64,000 bases of DNA. Origin: Astropecten irregularis. Taxonomy: Eukaryota; Echinodermata; Asteroidea; Paxillosida; Astropectinidae. The notes under the pieces are model-generated. The model searched no databases and had not been told where the DNA came from. It worked only from the letters and a program-made list of their open reading frames with translations. Both the position numbers and the translations under genes were made by a program. The DNA is taken from assembly GCA_963971285.1 (NCBI GenBank), contig OZ020255.1, positions 6,572,001 to 6,636,000 on the forward strand. Reading direction: 5' to 3'. How positions within the stretch are numbered: position 1 is the first letter of the stretch; the number at the start of each line of letters is the position of its first letter. Positions 1 to 12,500 of this stretch are shown in pieces.

Positions 1-310
1 TCTTTCTCAATTTGAGTTAGGAGGACCTGACGCTTTGATCAAAGCAGGATCTTTCTCAGAGGCTAGTTAGGAGGGCCTGACGTTTTGATCCAAGCAGGAT
101 CTTTCTCAATTTGAGTTGGGAGGGCCTGACGTCCTTGATCCTAGCAGGATCGTTCTCAATTTGAGAATAGGAGGGTCTGACGTTTTGATCCAAGCAGGAC
201 CTTTCTAAATTTGAGTGAGGAGGGCCTGACATTTCAATCCTATCAGGATCTTTCTCAATTTGTGTTACAAGGATCTGACCTTTAAATCTAGCTGGATCAT
301 TCTCTGAGGC
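1..310. repeat. 49-50-bp minisatellite, about six copies
   Basis: The unit GGAGGGCCTGACGTTTTGAT plus CCAAGCAGGATCTTTCTCAA recurs with starts near 21, 71, 120, 171, 220 and 269. It may continue beyond the left edge. It lies in an ACLY intron. Single diverged copies occur at 20047-20115 and, inverted, at 22050-22095, so the unit is also dispersed. Confidence 0.92.
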
Positions 311-416
311 TATTAACGAGAAAGATTCACCCTTTGAGCAGTTCAGTGTGAGTGACCCCAAATCGAGCGTAATAAAAGGACGAAAAACACCAAAAGAACG
401 TCCATCTGGACCCTAC

Positions 417-571
417 CTTCGTTGGAACCAGAGCAATGACAAGACCCCTCCGATCCCGATACTCTCTTTGAAAATCTCAGTGATAGGCATGCCAGCATAG
501 ATCAGTTCCTGCCCTCGCTCATCACATATACTGGTCATGAAAGACGCAGGCTTGCGGATTAATCCTAACTC
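417..571 (-). CDS. ACLY: ACLY coding exon 20 (last one in window)
   Basis: 155 nt coding [20 protein letters not shown], then [17 protein letters not shown] and LLWFQR, the start of the citryl-CoA lyase domain. Donor GTAGGG at 415-416; the next exon (family LPKYS...) is outside the window, beyond position 1. Confidence 0.96.
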
Positions 572-3500
572 CTGGAGACAAAAAAATTAATAATAGTTAG
601 TTATTACTACTTATATTATAGCATCATCACCCATTTTTGTGGCCGCCATGACATATGACATTATGGGCGAATCACAACCACTAACTGCACCCTGTTATTG
701 CGCATGCTGTGACAGTTGACCGCTGGTATAATAACTCTTTGTTAACATTTCACTTGAGTTCTTCATACCGTAACTAAGCAGACAAAGGTTATTCAAAAGA
801 AAAATCATGCCACATAATTATAACCACACACAAAGAAAATGTGTGCAGGTTTGTGATGTGTGATGAATTTCCTCACTCAAAAAAGTGGGCCAACAAAATA
901 CTTGACAAATTGTAGAAATAATTTGTTTTTGTCCTCTTACCCTAGCCCAGGAGTAGTCCATCGGCACTGTGGGTGGGGGGATTTCCGGTTTGGGGATTAT
1001 CACCCCTTCTGACACCAAGCGTTGGTACACCTCACTGCAAAAAGAACAAGATACAGTAACGTCAGTGAGTTCCAAACAATTGACTTTTGTCTAGACATTT
1101 GAGAGGATATGCTTCAGAAGTTCTACAGAGCAAGACAATTTAATAAAAGCCTCAAAATTGACACTTCCAATTCTTCTGAGAAACAAATTTAGTGGACACA
1201 AAATACGGAAGAAGAGCGAGGGAGGCGACTCAATGTCTTCGGTACTGGGTCTTTGAGGAGGATCCTTGGGTACCGCTGGTCGGACCATGTGTCTAATGAG
1301 AGGTTACTCAGGGAGAGTCAGATGAGACCTATTACCTGCGTGATCCGTAAGCACCAGATGCAACTGTACGGTCAGTCACGTGGCTAGATTCTCTGTGAGT
1401 GACCCTGCCAGGCTGATTCTATCTTTGAGAGAACCTACAAGTAGGACTCGCCCGGTGGGGCATCCACATGACATGTATAGTTGCGTCAGATAGATCGTTA
1501 TTTTGCTGAGATGGGGATGGGTCGCGTGACTGCCTGGGGATGGCTATCAGGAGACTGAAGGAGTACCGCTCAAAGTTAGATGCGGCAAAGCGCTGTTGCA
1601 GCACATGCTCCCACTGATTGATTGATTAATTACTTTGTGACCCCAAAACCCAACACCCGACTCACTTGATCTTTTTGTCCAGGTCATCGAAGCTGTTTGG
1701 CACGTAGGCTCCGGCCACTCTCAGAGCCTGGTTCTTGGCAGCAGACGTCTCCCCTTCTCCATTGGCACAGGCCCCGGCGTGTCCAAACTGCACCTCGGAG
1801 GTGAACATGGTAGAGCAGGTACCGATGCACCAGGCCACCACGGGCTTGTTGATGCGACCTGTCTCGATGGCTTTACAGATCTCGTACTCTTCAACTCCGC
1901 CAACCTATCCATCAATAAAGAGAGGGGAAGAAGAAATGTCAGGAGTTTGATTTTTAAGTCACTGAAAAGTGATTTATAAAGAAATATTGACCGGAGCGGG
2001 ATTCAAACCATCTACCTCCAGAATATTGTACAGGTGCTCTACCAACTGAGCTATCCAGCTCTTTCATTAACCTTGTAGGGAAATTTACTTGATAAACTTA
2101 AGGCATTGAAAAGGAAACAAAGAACAAACGACCAGAGAGGGATTCGAACCAGGGACCACTGGAATACTGCACCAGCGCTCTATCAACTGAACTATCCAGC
2201 CCTATTACCTCATAGGGAAAATGACTAGATCAATTTTAAGTCATTGAAAAGTGAACAAAGAAAAATTGACTGGAGCGAGATTCGAACCAGCGGGAATACC
2301 AAACCAGTGCTCTTGTGCTCTTACCAACTGAGCTATCCAGCCCTATGTTGGCAGTGTCCCTAATAGTCAATCATCTTTGCTCGTTTAGCAGTCAGAAGCC
2401 GTGAAACCACTCACATACCACTATATCCCAAGGATCATTTCCAAAGACACCTGCAGCTGTGGTTTCATGGCTTCTGACTGCCAAACGAACAAAGAAAATT
2501 TACTATTCGGGTCACCACCAACATGGGGCCAAATAGCTGTTAGTAGAGCAACCATTACGGTATTCCAGAGGTCACCGGTTCGAATCCCGCCTCCAGTCGC
2601 TTTGTTTACTTTTCAATGCAGCATTATTATTATTACCTAAAGTGAGCTGATCACAAAAATGTAATTAAATGGCAAACAATTTTTAATTGGACGCTCATCC
2701 ATAAAGGAAAGTAAATTCTCCTTACCTCTCCCAGTATGACCAGCATCTTGACATTCGGGTCGTCATGGTAACGGAGCATATGGTCGATGAAAGTTGTACC
2801 AGGGTACCTGGAAGAAAAAAACAACAAAAACATAAAGATGAGCAATAATTTCAAGAAAATATACCAAACTTCACAAGTTATTCTGTACTAATTAAAACTC
2901 TCCAAAGAGCACAATTGAAATTTGAACCAGAATCACTTTCCTGGGTTGAAATTTCCAATTTCCGGGAGATTTTGTGGCTCATGGTGGATTTCAAAACTCT
3001 TTTGTATTCCAGCAACCTTCTTGTTCCGAAATTTGTCAAGGGAGCCTCAATCTCGCCTACCTGTCACCCCCGATGGCCACCCCTTCGTACACGCCGTCCG
3101 TGTTCCTGGAGATGATATTGTTGAGTTCGTTGGACATGCCGCCTGACCGGGAGACGTAGGCCACGCTGCCTGGCCGGTAGAGCTTGGAGGACAGGATATT
3201 GTCCAGCATACCGCCCGTGTTGCCGATCTTGAAGCAGCCTGGCTTGATGCCACCGACCTGAAGCAAGACACCAAGAACGATAGAATTATAACAATCAATC
3301 AATGGGAGCATGCGCCGCGGCAGCACGTTGCAGCATCTACCTTCAAGCACTACTCCTTTGGTCTCCTGATGGTCATCCCCCAGGCAGCCACGCGACCCAT
3401 CCCCATCCCAGCAAAATAATGAGCCATCTGACGCAACCAGGTGTCATATGGATGCCCTACTGGGCGAGTCCGACCAGTAGGTTCTCTCAAAGAGAGAATT

Positions 3501-6500
3501 CGCCTGGCAGGATCGCTCACAGGGAATCTAGCCACATGATCGTGCAGTCACATCTAGCGCTCACGTATCATGCAGGTAATAGGTCCCATCTGACTCTCCC
3601 TGAGTAACCTCTCGTTAGACACACGGTCCGACCAGCGGTACTCAAGGATCCTCCTCAGAGACCCAGTACCGAAGACACTGAGTTGTCTCCCCAGGCCCCC
3701 AGTCAAAGTCCATGTCTAACAACTGTAGAGTAAGACAGGCAAGACCAGGGCCCCGAAGAACCGAATCTTTGTTCTCTTGCATAGATATCTGAATAATATC
3801 TGGTACACGGACTTCTTTCATTGCACACAAACACCCCAGTTTGAATTTCCCAGACTAAAGACTCTACTGCTACGCCACATGAGTTGGGGCAAGGTCTTGA
3901 AAAGCAATACCCATCTCTGGAATTTTTAAAAGTGAGATGGAGGTGAAAAAAGGAATAGCACACTGAGGACTTTTCTTGGGAAACGTACCGTGGCGGGCCC
4001 GATGATGGTCACTCCTTTCTGCTTGGCTTGATGGATCAGCATACGAGTCTTGTTCTCCGGTATACCTTCTGCTATGATGGCAATGGTACGAATCTGAAAC
4101 ACAGAAAATAAGATCATGCTTTGATTGGAGGGCAGGGTTTATTTGCATCTTTGAGTGGAATGGGATTTTTGACATGGAACTCCAAATATTAAAAGTTTTA
4201 AACCAGGCGTGCGTTTTTACAAAGCCAACCACTTTCAGTACCACATATTTCAGAGAACATGGAGAAAGAAACTTGAATTCCTTTTCAGATTAGCATTTGC
4301 TAATGTATGAACTGTTCCAGTATTCCTTTTTTCTATTTTCGATATTTCTTAGGTCACCGTGTCAGGTAGTTAGAGTGATAATTACGTAGGTATGGTTAGA
4401 GGCGTCTGTCCCTGGAAAAGATCAAGACATTACCGACGTTGACGGGTTTTAGGCCTACTCAATTAGTTACCCGTTGATGGGACAGACGTATCCCCATACT
4501 GCAATTTGGGCACTAATGGTGACCTATCTTTCTAACTTTCTTTTAAATCTGTCTTCTTTTATTTCTTTGTCTTTATATTGTTTAACTTTCATTGATTTAC
4601 TTAAGTTTTTTTGTAATACGCCTCTGATCACTTTCGTGGAAAGGGCGCGATATAAATCTTCATATTATTATTATTATTATTAATACTGGTCAGGGCCTAG
4701 CTACTGAAAAGCCTGGCCAGGCCTGGGCCTTTAGGCATGTAATCCTCCTCTTGTCAGCCCTGAACTTCACTTCAATAGACTTTGATTAACATTAATAAAG
4801 CCTGGCTTCTGGATACTGTCCATGATCAATGTGGACTCAATCTGTCAATCAGGTTTATGCCAACTATGATCCAGGACACAGCAGGGGCTTGAAGTTGATA
4901 GTTCAAGGCTAAGAGTTATAGGAGCCCAAGAGCCCAGACAAAGCATAGGCATGATACATACCAACATAGCCCCTTTCAGTACCATATTTTACTTTTATAT
5001 ACACACAGTTGGCCTCCATACCCTACATACTATGGGTGTTTACGAAACGGAGGCTTAGGCTCAGGCTCAGGCTCTTGTTCCAAAATCCATATGCTGAAAA
5101 TATAGGTTGTGGTTTTTCACTGAAGCTGAAGCTGTTTTCCTTATCAAACCAGAGAATCTACTTCCGAACCGCAGCCAAAAGCCTCTTTTTTGATACCCGT
5201 TATTTCAGATGGTAGATGGATGGTTATTTCAGAATGGATTAATGAAATGAAGCGGAAGCCTGAGACAGAGCCTGAACTTCTGTTTCATAAACATCCCATG
5301 ACGGCCGACTTGCGGCCGCAGCCAGAGATTTTGGACACAGCCTCACCTGAGGGTATTGCAAGGTCTCGACGGTGCTGTCGTACGCCGATCGCAGCGAGGC
5401 AAAGTTGATGAGGACGTCCACGTCCGGGTGTGTCTTCATGGCCTTCTCCATGCTCTTGTAGACGGGGATGAGAATCTCACGATGACCCCAGTAGAACTTC
5501 TGCTTGTGATCCCCGCTGAAGAGCAAATTGACAACCATGATGGATATCGATCTCTTTTGTGAGTATGGGGTGGCTCTGAAAAGCGCCAGTTAACTCGGCG
5601 TTCCGGCCAGTATGCTTTGGCCATCTTCAAAAGAATGCTGTTCTGTCTTTTCTCCAGAAGACAGCCAGAGCATACTGGCAGGAACGTCAAGTTCCACGTG
5701 GGGTGCCTTGGCCTAGTGGTCTGGCGTGTCGTACTCAAGATCTTGTGGTCAATCTACAGATTGTGGGTTCGAATCCAGCCATGGGTTAAAGCGTCTTGCA
5801 AGAGGATTCAAGCACCACTAGCCCATGGCTGGATTTGAAACCACAATCTGTAAAATCTTGAGTACGACACACCAGGTGACAGCACTCAACAATGGGAGAC
5901 TTTGGATGGTGATTATAAGGTATGCCATAAGTCACAGGTTAAATCCTGGATCAGTCCATTATCTAAGTAAAAAAATTATGCCTTTCCTTTAAAAAAGAAA
6001 GAAATCTTTACCTGAATGGATAGACCATGCCAACTATAGAGGGCTCTTCACGACGGCAGGAATGATCAAAGTCCAGCATGCCTTGCACTGCACGTGGTTG
6101 CATACCATACAGCAACCCCTATACAAACACAATCAATTACAGGGCACAAAATGAGGGCCAATTTTATGGAGCTGCTAAGCACTAAACAATTGCTTAGCAC
6201 AAAAGTGTCTTGCTCAATAAAACAAACCACCATTAAAAATTTCATTTGATATTCATGTTCAGCGAACAGCCAGCGAACGATCACCAGTGATACACAACAC
6301 ATGAACGTTTGGTTGTACATCTGTTTTTATTAAAAGACAGAAATTTCATGGTTAGCACATTTTTGTGCTAAGCAGGGCAATGAAATGTGCCACTGGTCAA
6401 TAAGGCTCCGTGCTCGAGCTTTTTATAGAATACGCCCCTATATCGACAGCTATAGTTACCCAGATGTTCGGAAAAACTTTACAGCGTTTACGTGTAAGTT

Positions 6501-9500
6501 AATTGGGCAACGTGTGACTTGTTTGTCCGAACATCTGAAAGTGACGTCGCGAGCGGGGAGCCCTATTTCCCCCAGAAACAGATTACGAAATGAGGCTTGA
6601 GGCTAGGCTTGGGATTTATTTTGCTATACTGCCATAAATGAAATGAAAACAAGTGTCCTAAATGAACTGAAGGGCTTGAGATACATGGCGAAGCTGGAGC
6701 CTTTCTTTGGCTTCATCGTGTGGCCCAATCCCTTTTTTGTGGACCTCATACGGCTGTAGCGAAATACGTCCCAAGCCTAGCATCAAGCCAGGGGCTGATT
6801 TCACAAAGCACTAAGACGGATCTGAACTGTGAATTCAGCTCAATTGCTAAGCAACATGTGATTAATCTTAGTTCTTAGTGAAATCCAGCCCTGGAGCTGA
6901 TTTCACTAAAGCTTTTCTATCATCGTTTAAGTCCAAATCCATCGCTAAATGGAAAATAGATCATTACCTTTTGTAGCAATTTTCTGTTTGGATTTGGGCT
7001 TTATCGACGATTGCCTTTATAGTAAAGGGCCTATGAGTGCAATTCCGATGTCCGATGGAGTACGTTTCCCTTGTTTTTGTTGAATTTATTTGAAAAAAAC
7101 GTTCAGATTTTCTTGACCAAGTTGGCAGAAAATAAGGACCCCGAATGACCTCTGACCTTTGTCTGGGGTGTAAACAGCGGTCGATTTGCATCAGCATCTC
7201 CGCCGGCTGCTTGACTGAGACCCGTCTCATCACTAGAGGGCGCACTGTTGTCTGCTGGGCCTGCACCGCTGCTACTGCTGGCAGCTGGCTTGGAGCTTGG
7301 TTTATCCTATTTGGGATCAAATGAACAATAGAATGAACAGTCAGAGCTGGTGTCACGTACAAATATCGTCCACTGAAGGAAAATGTCCACTTCTACAAAT
7401 TTAAGCAGATTTAAGACAGAAAGCAGGAAATTGCTAACCAGATTAAGAAGACAACTCCAGCAATAAGCAAACAAAATATACACACATGTATTCACAACAT
7501 TTCAGCAGAAATTTTAGCAGAAATTCTTTTCAGCAATAATTACCGGCAAAAAAATGCAAGGAATTCCAAAATCCTTAAACAAAACACCTTAGCAACTGTC
7601 ACAGAACCATTTGGCTCTAATAGCGAGCATTGTATTATTTTGTTGTTTACATATCATGCAAACATACATTCACGTCAACCAAACGTCCGACGGGTTTCAT
7701 GCTTCTGTTCACCATACCATTTTTTTTTCTCTTCTCACAATGGAACAGTGATAAAGCTTGAACGACATTTTTTTTAAGAACAAACCACGAGTTGAACATG
7801 ACACGGAAGTGCTTGCAAGAGATTTCTAATTGTTTTGCCCATAAGCAATACACCGATCCAGTAGGCCACGCCCACCATAGCAACGTCCTAGCAACAATGC
7901 ACACGCCCACGCACATCAAGTGTCACGATCGCCCACACGCGACGAATCACATACACTCAACCACATAAACACTTCTCTCTGAGTTGGACTTTGGTTTTGC
8001 AAAAGGCCAAAAATGTACCTTTACTTTCAGCCAGGGCATCGAAAGCCAGGAATATAATGGAAATATTTAACACCGCTGACCAAGGTGAAGAATAAAACTC
8101 TGGTTTGTAAAAGAATCGCCTTGTACATACAAAACAAAAGTAAACTCAACGAAAAGTGTGCACTAAAGAATACAAAATTCATGCCGTTTTGTCGGACAAA
8201 ATGGCGGCAATTTGTCGGACCTTAAATATCGTGTTGTGATTGGCCAAATTGTTAAGGGGCATGGCCTACTGGATTGGTGTATTGACGGCCCTTCCAAACC
8301 CTCGCGATGGTTTGCCGACCTTTTGCCGCATAAAATACGACTGTTGAACATTGGCACTTTTGGGACATTTGCGTCCTTCACAAAGTGTTTGTGTGCCCTT
8401 TGAAAAACTCCTTATAGCAAGGCTTACAGTAGAAAAGGGAAAACAGGAAAGTGAGTGGCTAAACAAATCTAAAAAACACTTAACATTGCTTAGTTCCTAT
8501 ACTTTTGTACAGAGCAGATGTATATAAAAAAGCTGAAATTTTTTATCGGTTAAAATCTTAACCAAAAAATGAACAAAGACTGTCGACATTTGCATCAGTC
8601 AAACACAGTCAGCAAGAAAGTTTGAGGTTTCTACAAATATTTGCAAATTAAACATATGTAAGATCAATATTAGTCTCGGATAGTTAGTTAACAATACGTG
8701 TATACTGGGTAAAGAATGAACAACAAAATAATGACATCTGCGTCAGTCCCTAAAAACAACGAGAAAGACGGGGAGCTTTGCCAAAAAATTTTGCCAAAAA
8801 TTAATATCAATATAAGGGTACTCTGGTTAAATTACCAATTCCAATGGAAAGTTAGTTAACAGTATGCTCAGTATTAGCGCACCTCTAATTCACCAAAACC
8901 ACAAATGAAATACACATGAAATAAAAACCAGAAAGAAAATAAAAATAATAGAAAACAAAATTTGACAATTGCAAAACAACAAACACATTAATTTTATGTT
9001 AAAATGATTTGGCACAAAAAAGAGAGAAAAATAAGATCATGGGTCATTCCACCATTGAGGCCAAATTTCATGGAATCTGTTACGGCCTTTTTTTTGTGCT
9101 TACGGGCGTTGCTATGTGTGAAATCCACTTACTGGAGTTCGTAAGCAAGAGTTTCCACGCTTAATGAAGAATTTCTACGCTAACATTGCCCTGCCATGTG
9201 CATTCTGCAGACAGTCCTTGCTTAGCGTAGCGACAAAGACAACTCTCCTGTTAAAATAATACGCTAACCAAGAAAGACAACTCTCCAGGGCCCAATTTCA
9301 TGGAATCCGTTACCGTTAGCAAAAAATCTTCGCTTACGGTAGCAGATTTTTTTTCACGGAAGAGTTTCCTTTTTGGTAACGGTAAGGCCATAAAAAAAAA
9401 TTGTTGTATTGGCGTAACCCGCCCGACCCAAAAATATGCCCCGACCGTAAACATTTAAAACCAAAAAAAGGTTGTTTTGTTTTCAATTAAAAAAGAAAAT

Positions 9501-12500
9501 CAGGAAAAAAAAATAAAACAAAAATAAATCGCAAATTTGTATGCAGCTTAAAAGGAGCAAAAGATGGAAACCAGACTGGTTAAAGTTGTTATGTCACTTC
9601 TTGTCTTTATTTGACTCGTCAAATACTGTGATATACAGGAAAAAAAGCATTTAATACAGGAAAAATTAAATAAAAAAAAAAAAAATCCGCCCGTCCTATC
9701 CTATTTCCCAACCCTCCGTTACTCCAACACAACAATTTTTTTTTTATGGCCTAAGCAAGGAATTTGTGCAGAATGTATGCGACAGCGCGTTAACAGAAAA
9801 TGATCACGGTTACCCTAGAAATTCTTCGCTAACCGAAAGTCTTGCTTACGGATTCCATGAAATAGATTTCACGTGTAGCAGTACCCGTAAGCACAAAAAG
9901 GCCGACACGGATTCCATGAAATTGGGCCCTGTTAAATATGCTAACTGTAAGCAAAAAAGTCTGCTAACGTAAGCGAAGAATTTTTGCTTATGATAACGGA
10001 TTGCATGAAATTGGGCCCAGATTGAGAGTTGATTTTGTGACTGTGTCCATGTACACATGTACATTTAGCCCAGCATTTGTTCTGTTTTGTTTTTACCAGA
10101 CTCATTATCAGCCACTGGTCAAACAGAGGTCATCTGGCCGGGCCAAGTGTGCAGCCAGCTCAGTGTAAAAATTGTGGGCACAAAATAGCTGAAATCAAAT
10201 CCATGCTAAATGTGCAGGCACTGCATGTCAACTGTATGTAGTATAAATTCTTGCCAACTTGGGGAATATGCTTAAATGCTTTAAATATAGATTTTGCTGC
10301 AGTCTTAAGCACGGAAAAATTGCTTATACTGTTAAGCAGCAAAACGGAACTAGACCCTGGTGGAGTGACACAATTACAAATTTTTCAAACATCATCCGTA
10401 CAAAATACACCTGGAGCCGATTTCATATTAAACTTACGACGCGTCGCAGAGTTAAGACGCATCCTTTCTCTATGGACTCACCACAAAGATAAGACGCGTT
10501 GCAGCTGGGACGTGTCGTAAATTGAGTTGCAACGCGTCGCAGAGCTTTATGAAATCGGCCCCTGCAAACACATCGATCGACTTTAAGCTGCCGACTAGTA
10601 TACAACCATCAAACAACCACAAGGGAAACTGACTGGATTAATTTTTAAGTCATTGAAAAGTGAACAAAGGGTGGAAATTGACAGGAGCGGGATTTGAACC
10701 AGCCACCTACGGAATAGCATACCGGCGCTCTTGATCATCAAATAACCACAAGGGAAGCTGAGTGGATCAATTTTAAGTCATCGAGAGATGAAAAATGAAA
10801 AATAGACTAGAATCCCGCTCCAACCAATTTCTCTAGCAACTTATGTAAAACAGAACACAACCCACATAAGAGAACAAACTGTTAGGGATAGAAGTCAAGA
10901 CAAGGGTAGGGGCAAATTGAAACATTGAGGACGAGGCTGCCGAACGAGAGTCACAAGGACGCACTTACTTTGTCTGGGCTTTCAACAGTCCCTTTGGACT
11001 GAGTTTATGAGTTCAGAGTAAAGAGGGGAAAAATCATATAATAAAAGTTAGTGAGTGCAAACTTTAGTTACGTCACGTTCAGATGTTTGGGGTTTATTTG
11101 CAAATTATAAGTATAAATTACGAAGAGGTGCTAAAAGAAGCCAAAGCTGGTACAGCGCCTGCCAACTTCGAAGAAAATTGTGTCTATTACAATTTGATTG
11201 ATTTAAGGAGTTATTAAAATAAAAAAACATGTTTATACAGTAATTCGAGCACACTGTTTTGAATGGCGCCCTCTTTTGATTAAAACAAGAAGCTGCGGTG
11301 GTGTCAGTATATTATTTTGTACACCGCCAATCATCTTTTATTGAAATCTGGGAAGCCGGAAAGCTAATCATGAGCAAAGGACTGGTGTGGAAATCCGGGA
11401 CATGTTGTCCATGCCGAATATTCTTCTAACTCCGTGTTCCTTTCAGGAATAAATCGAGTACAACGCACCAAGCCGGAGTTGTAGTGCATTTAGATCAATA
11501 AACACCACCGCAGTTTCTTGTTTTAGTCAAAAGAGGGCGCCATACAAAACCGTGTGCTCGGCCAGTTTGATTGCACTGCTTGAATGCAGGATGGATGCAC
11601 CATGTATAACACTCATTTCTAGAATCAGGATTTTACCCTAACCCACCTCCATACCACAATTTACCACGCATATTTGTTTCCTTTGGTATTAGAGTGTGGT
11701 ATCCTGAATACCACAATACAGGAGTGTGGTTTTTGTGGCAATGCGTGGTTTGTGATCCAGCCCCCTGTGGCGGCTGAACAAATGTGTGGTAAGCAGCTCT
11801 TGTCTTGTGTACTAAGTGCAGAGGGTTAGGGTTAAGAAATTTGACGTCAAAACCTCCATCTCTCAATAGCGCTCCGCACTAATGACGTCACAAAATCCCC
11901 GGACGTCAGACAAACATTGTCTCACACGTATAGTGTACATGGACGCGCACACGCACCCAGGTTTGCATGATTGCAATGTTTGTCTGAGATCCGGTGCTAT
12001 TTTTAGCGCAAATGCAGAGCACTATTAGAGTCCCACTGCATGATGTTTAAGTCCACAAATATTACAAAGACAAACAGACAAACAAACAACCCAACAAACA
12101 AACAAACTTACCGCACTTCCGGCCAGCAAGAAGCTTGCAGTGGTCTGGTCTTTGTTGGATAGGAGGACGGGGATTTCCCGTTTACCCAAGGCCATGCCCA
12201 CGATGGCCGTCATGTGGGTCTCCGTGCCGAACACGTGCATGGGAACTCCCAAAGAGCTGCCTAAAGAAGTCCAAAGGACAAAGAAAGAGAGGGGTCAGGT
12301 TAGCTTAGAGACCCAGGCCTTGATTTTTAAAGAGAGTGAGAGTGATCACTCCGCTCTCCTTAATATTTTCCAAGGAGAGCGAAAAAAAGAGCTCCTTAAC
12401 AATTTAAGGAGAGCTGCCTTAAAAAAAATACAAACATTTTCAACAGGACAACCAAAATTTTGTATGTTCTCGTTTTTCCGACACCGGACATGCGGACACA

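Noticed and set aside
1..310. CRISPR-like array from regularly spaced repeats
   Set aside because: The whole 49-50-bp unit is repeated with no unique spacers, in an animal intron; it is a minisatellite.
1400..1600. 5S rRNA-like internal promoter (GGATGGGTCGCGTGACTGCC)
   Set aside because: Similarity is short, and the same bases encode the LINE ORF2 tail in the better copy at 3291-3700.
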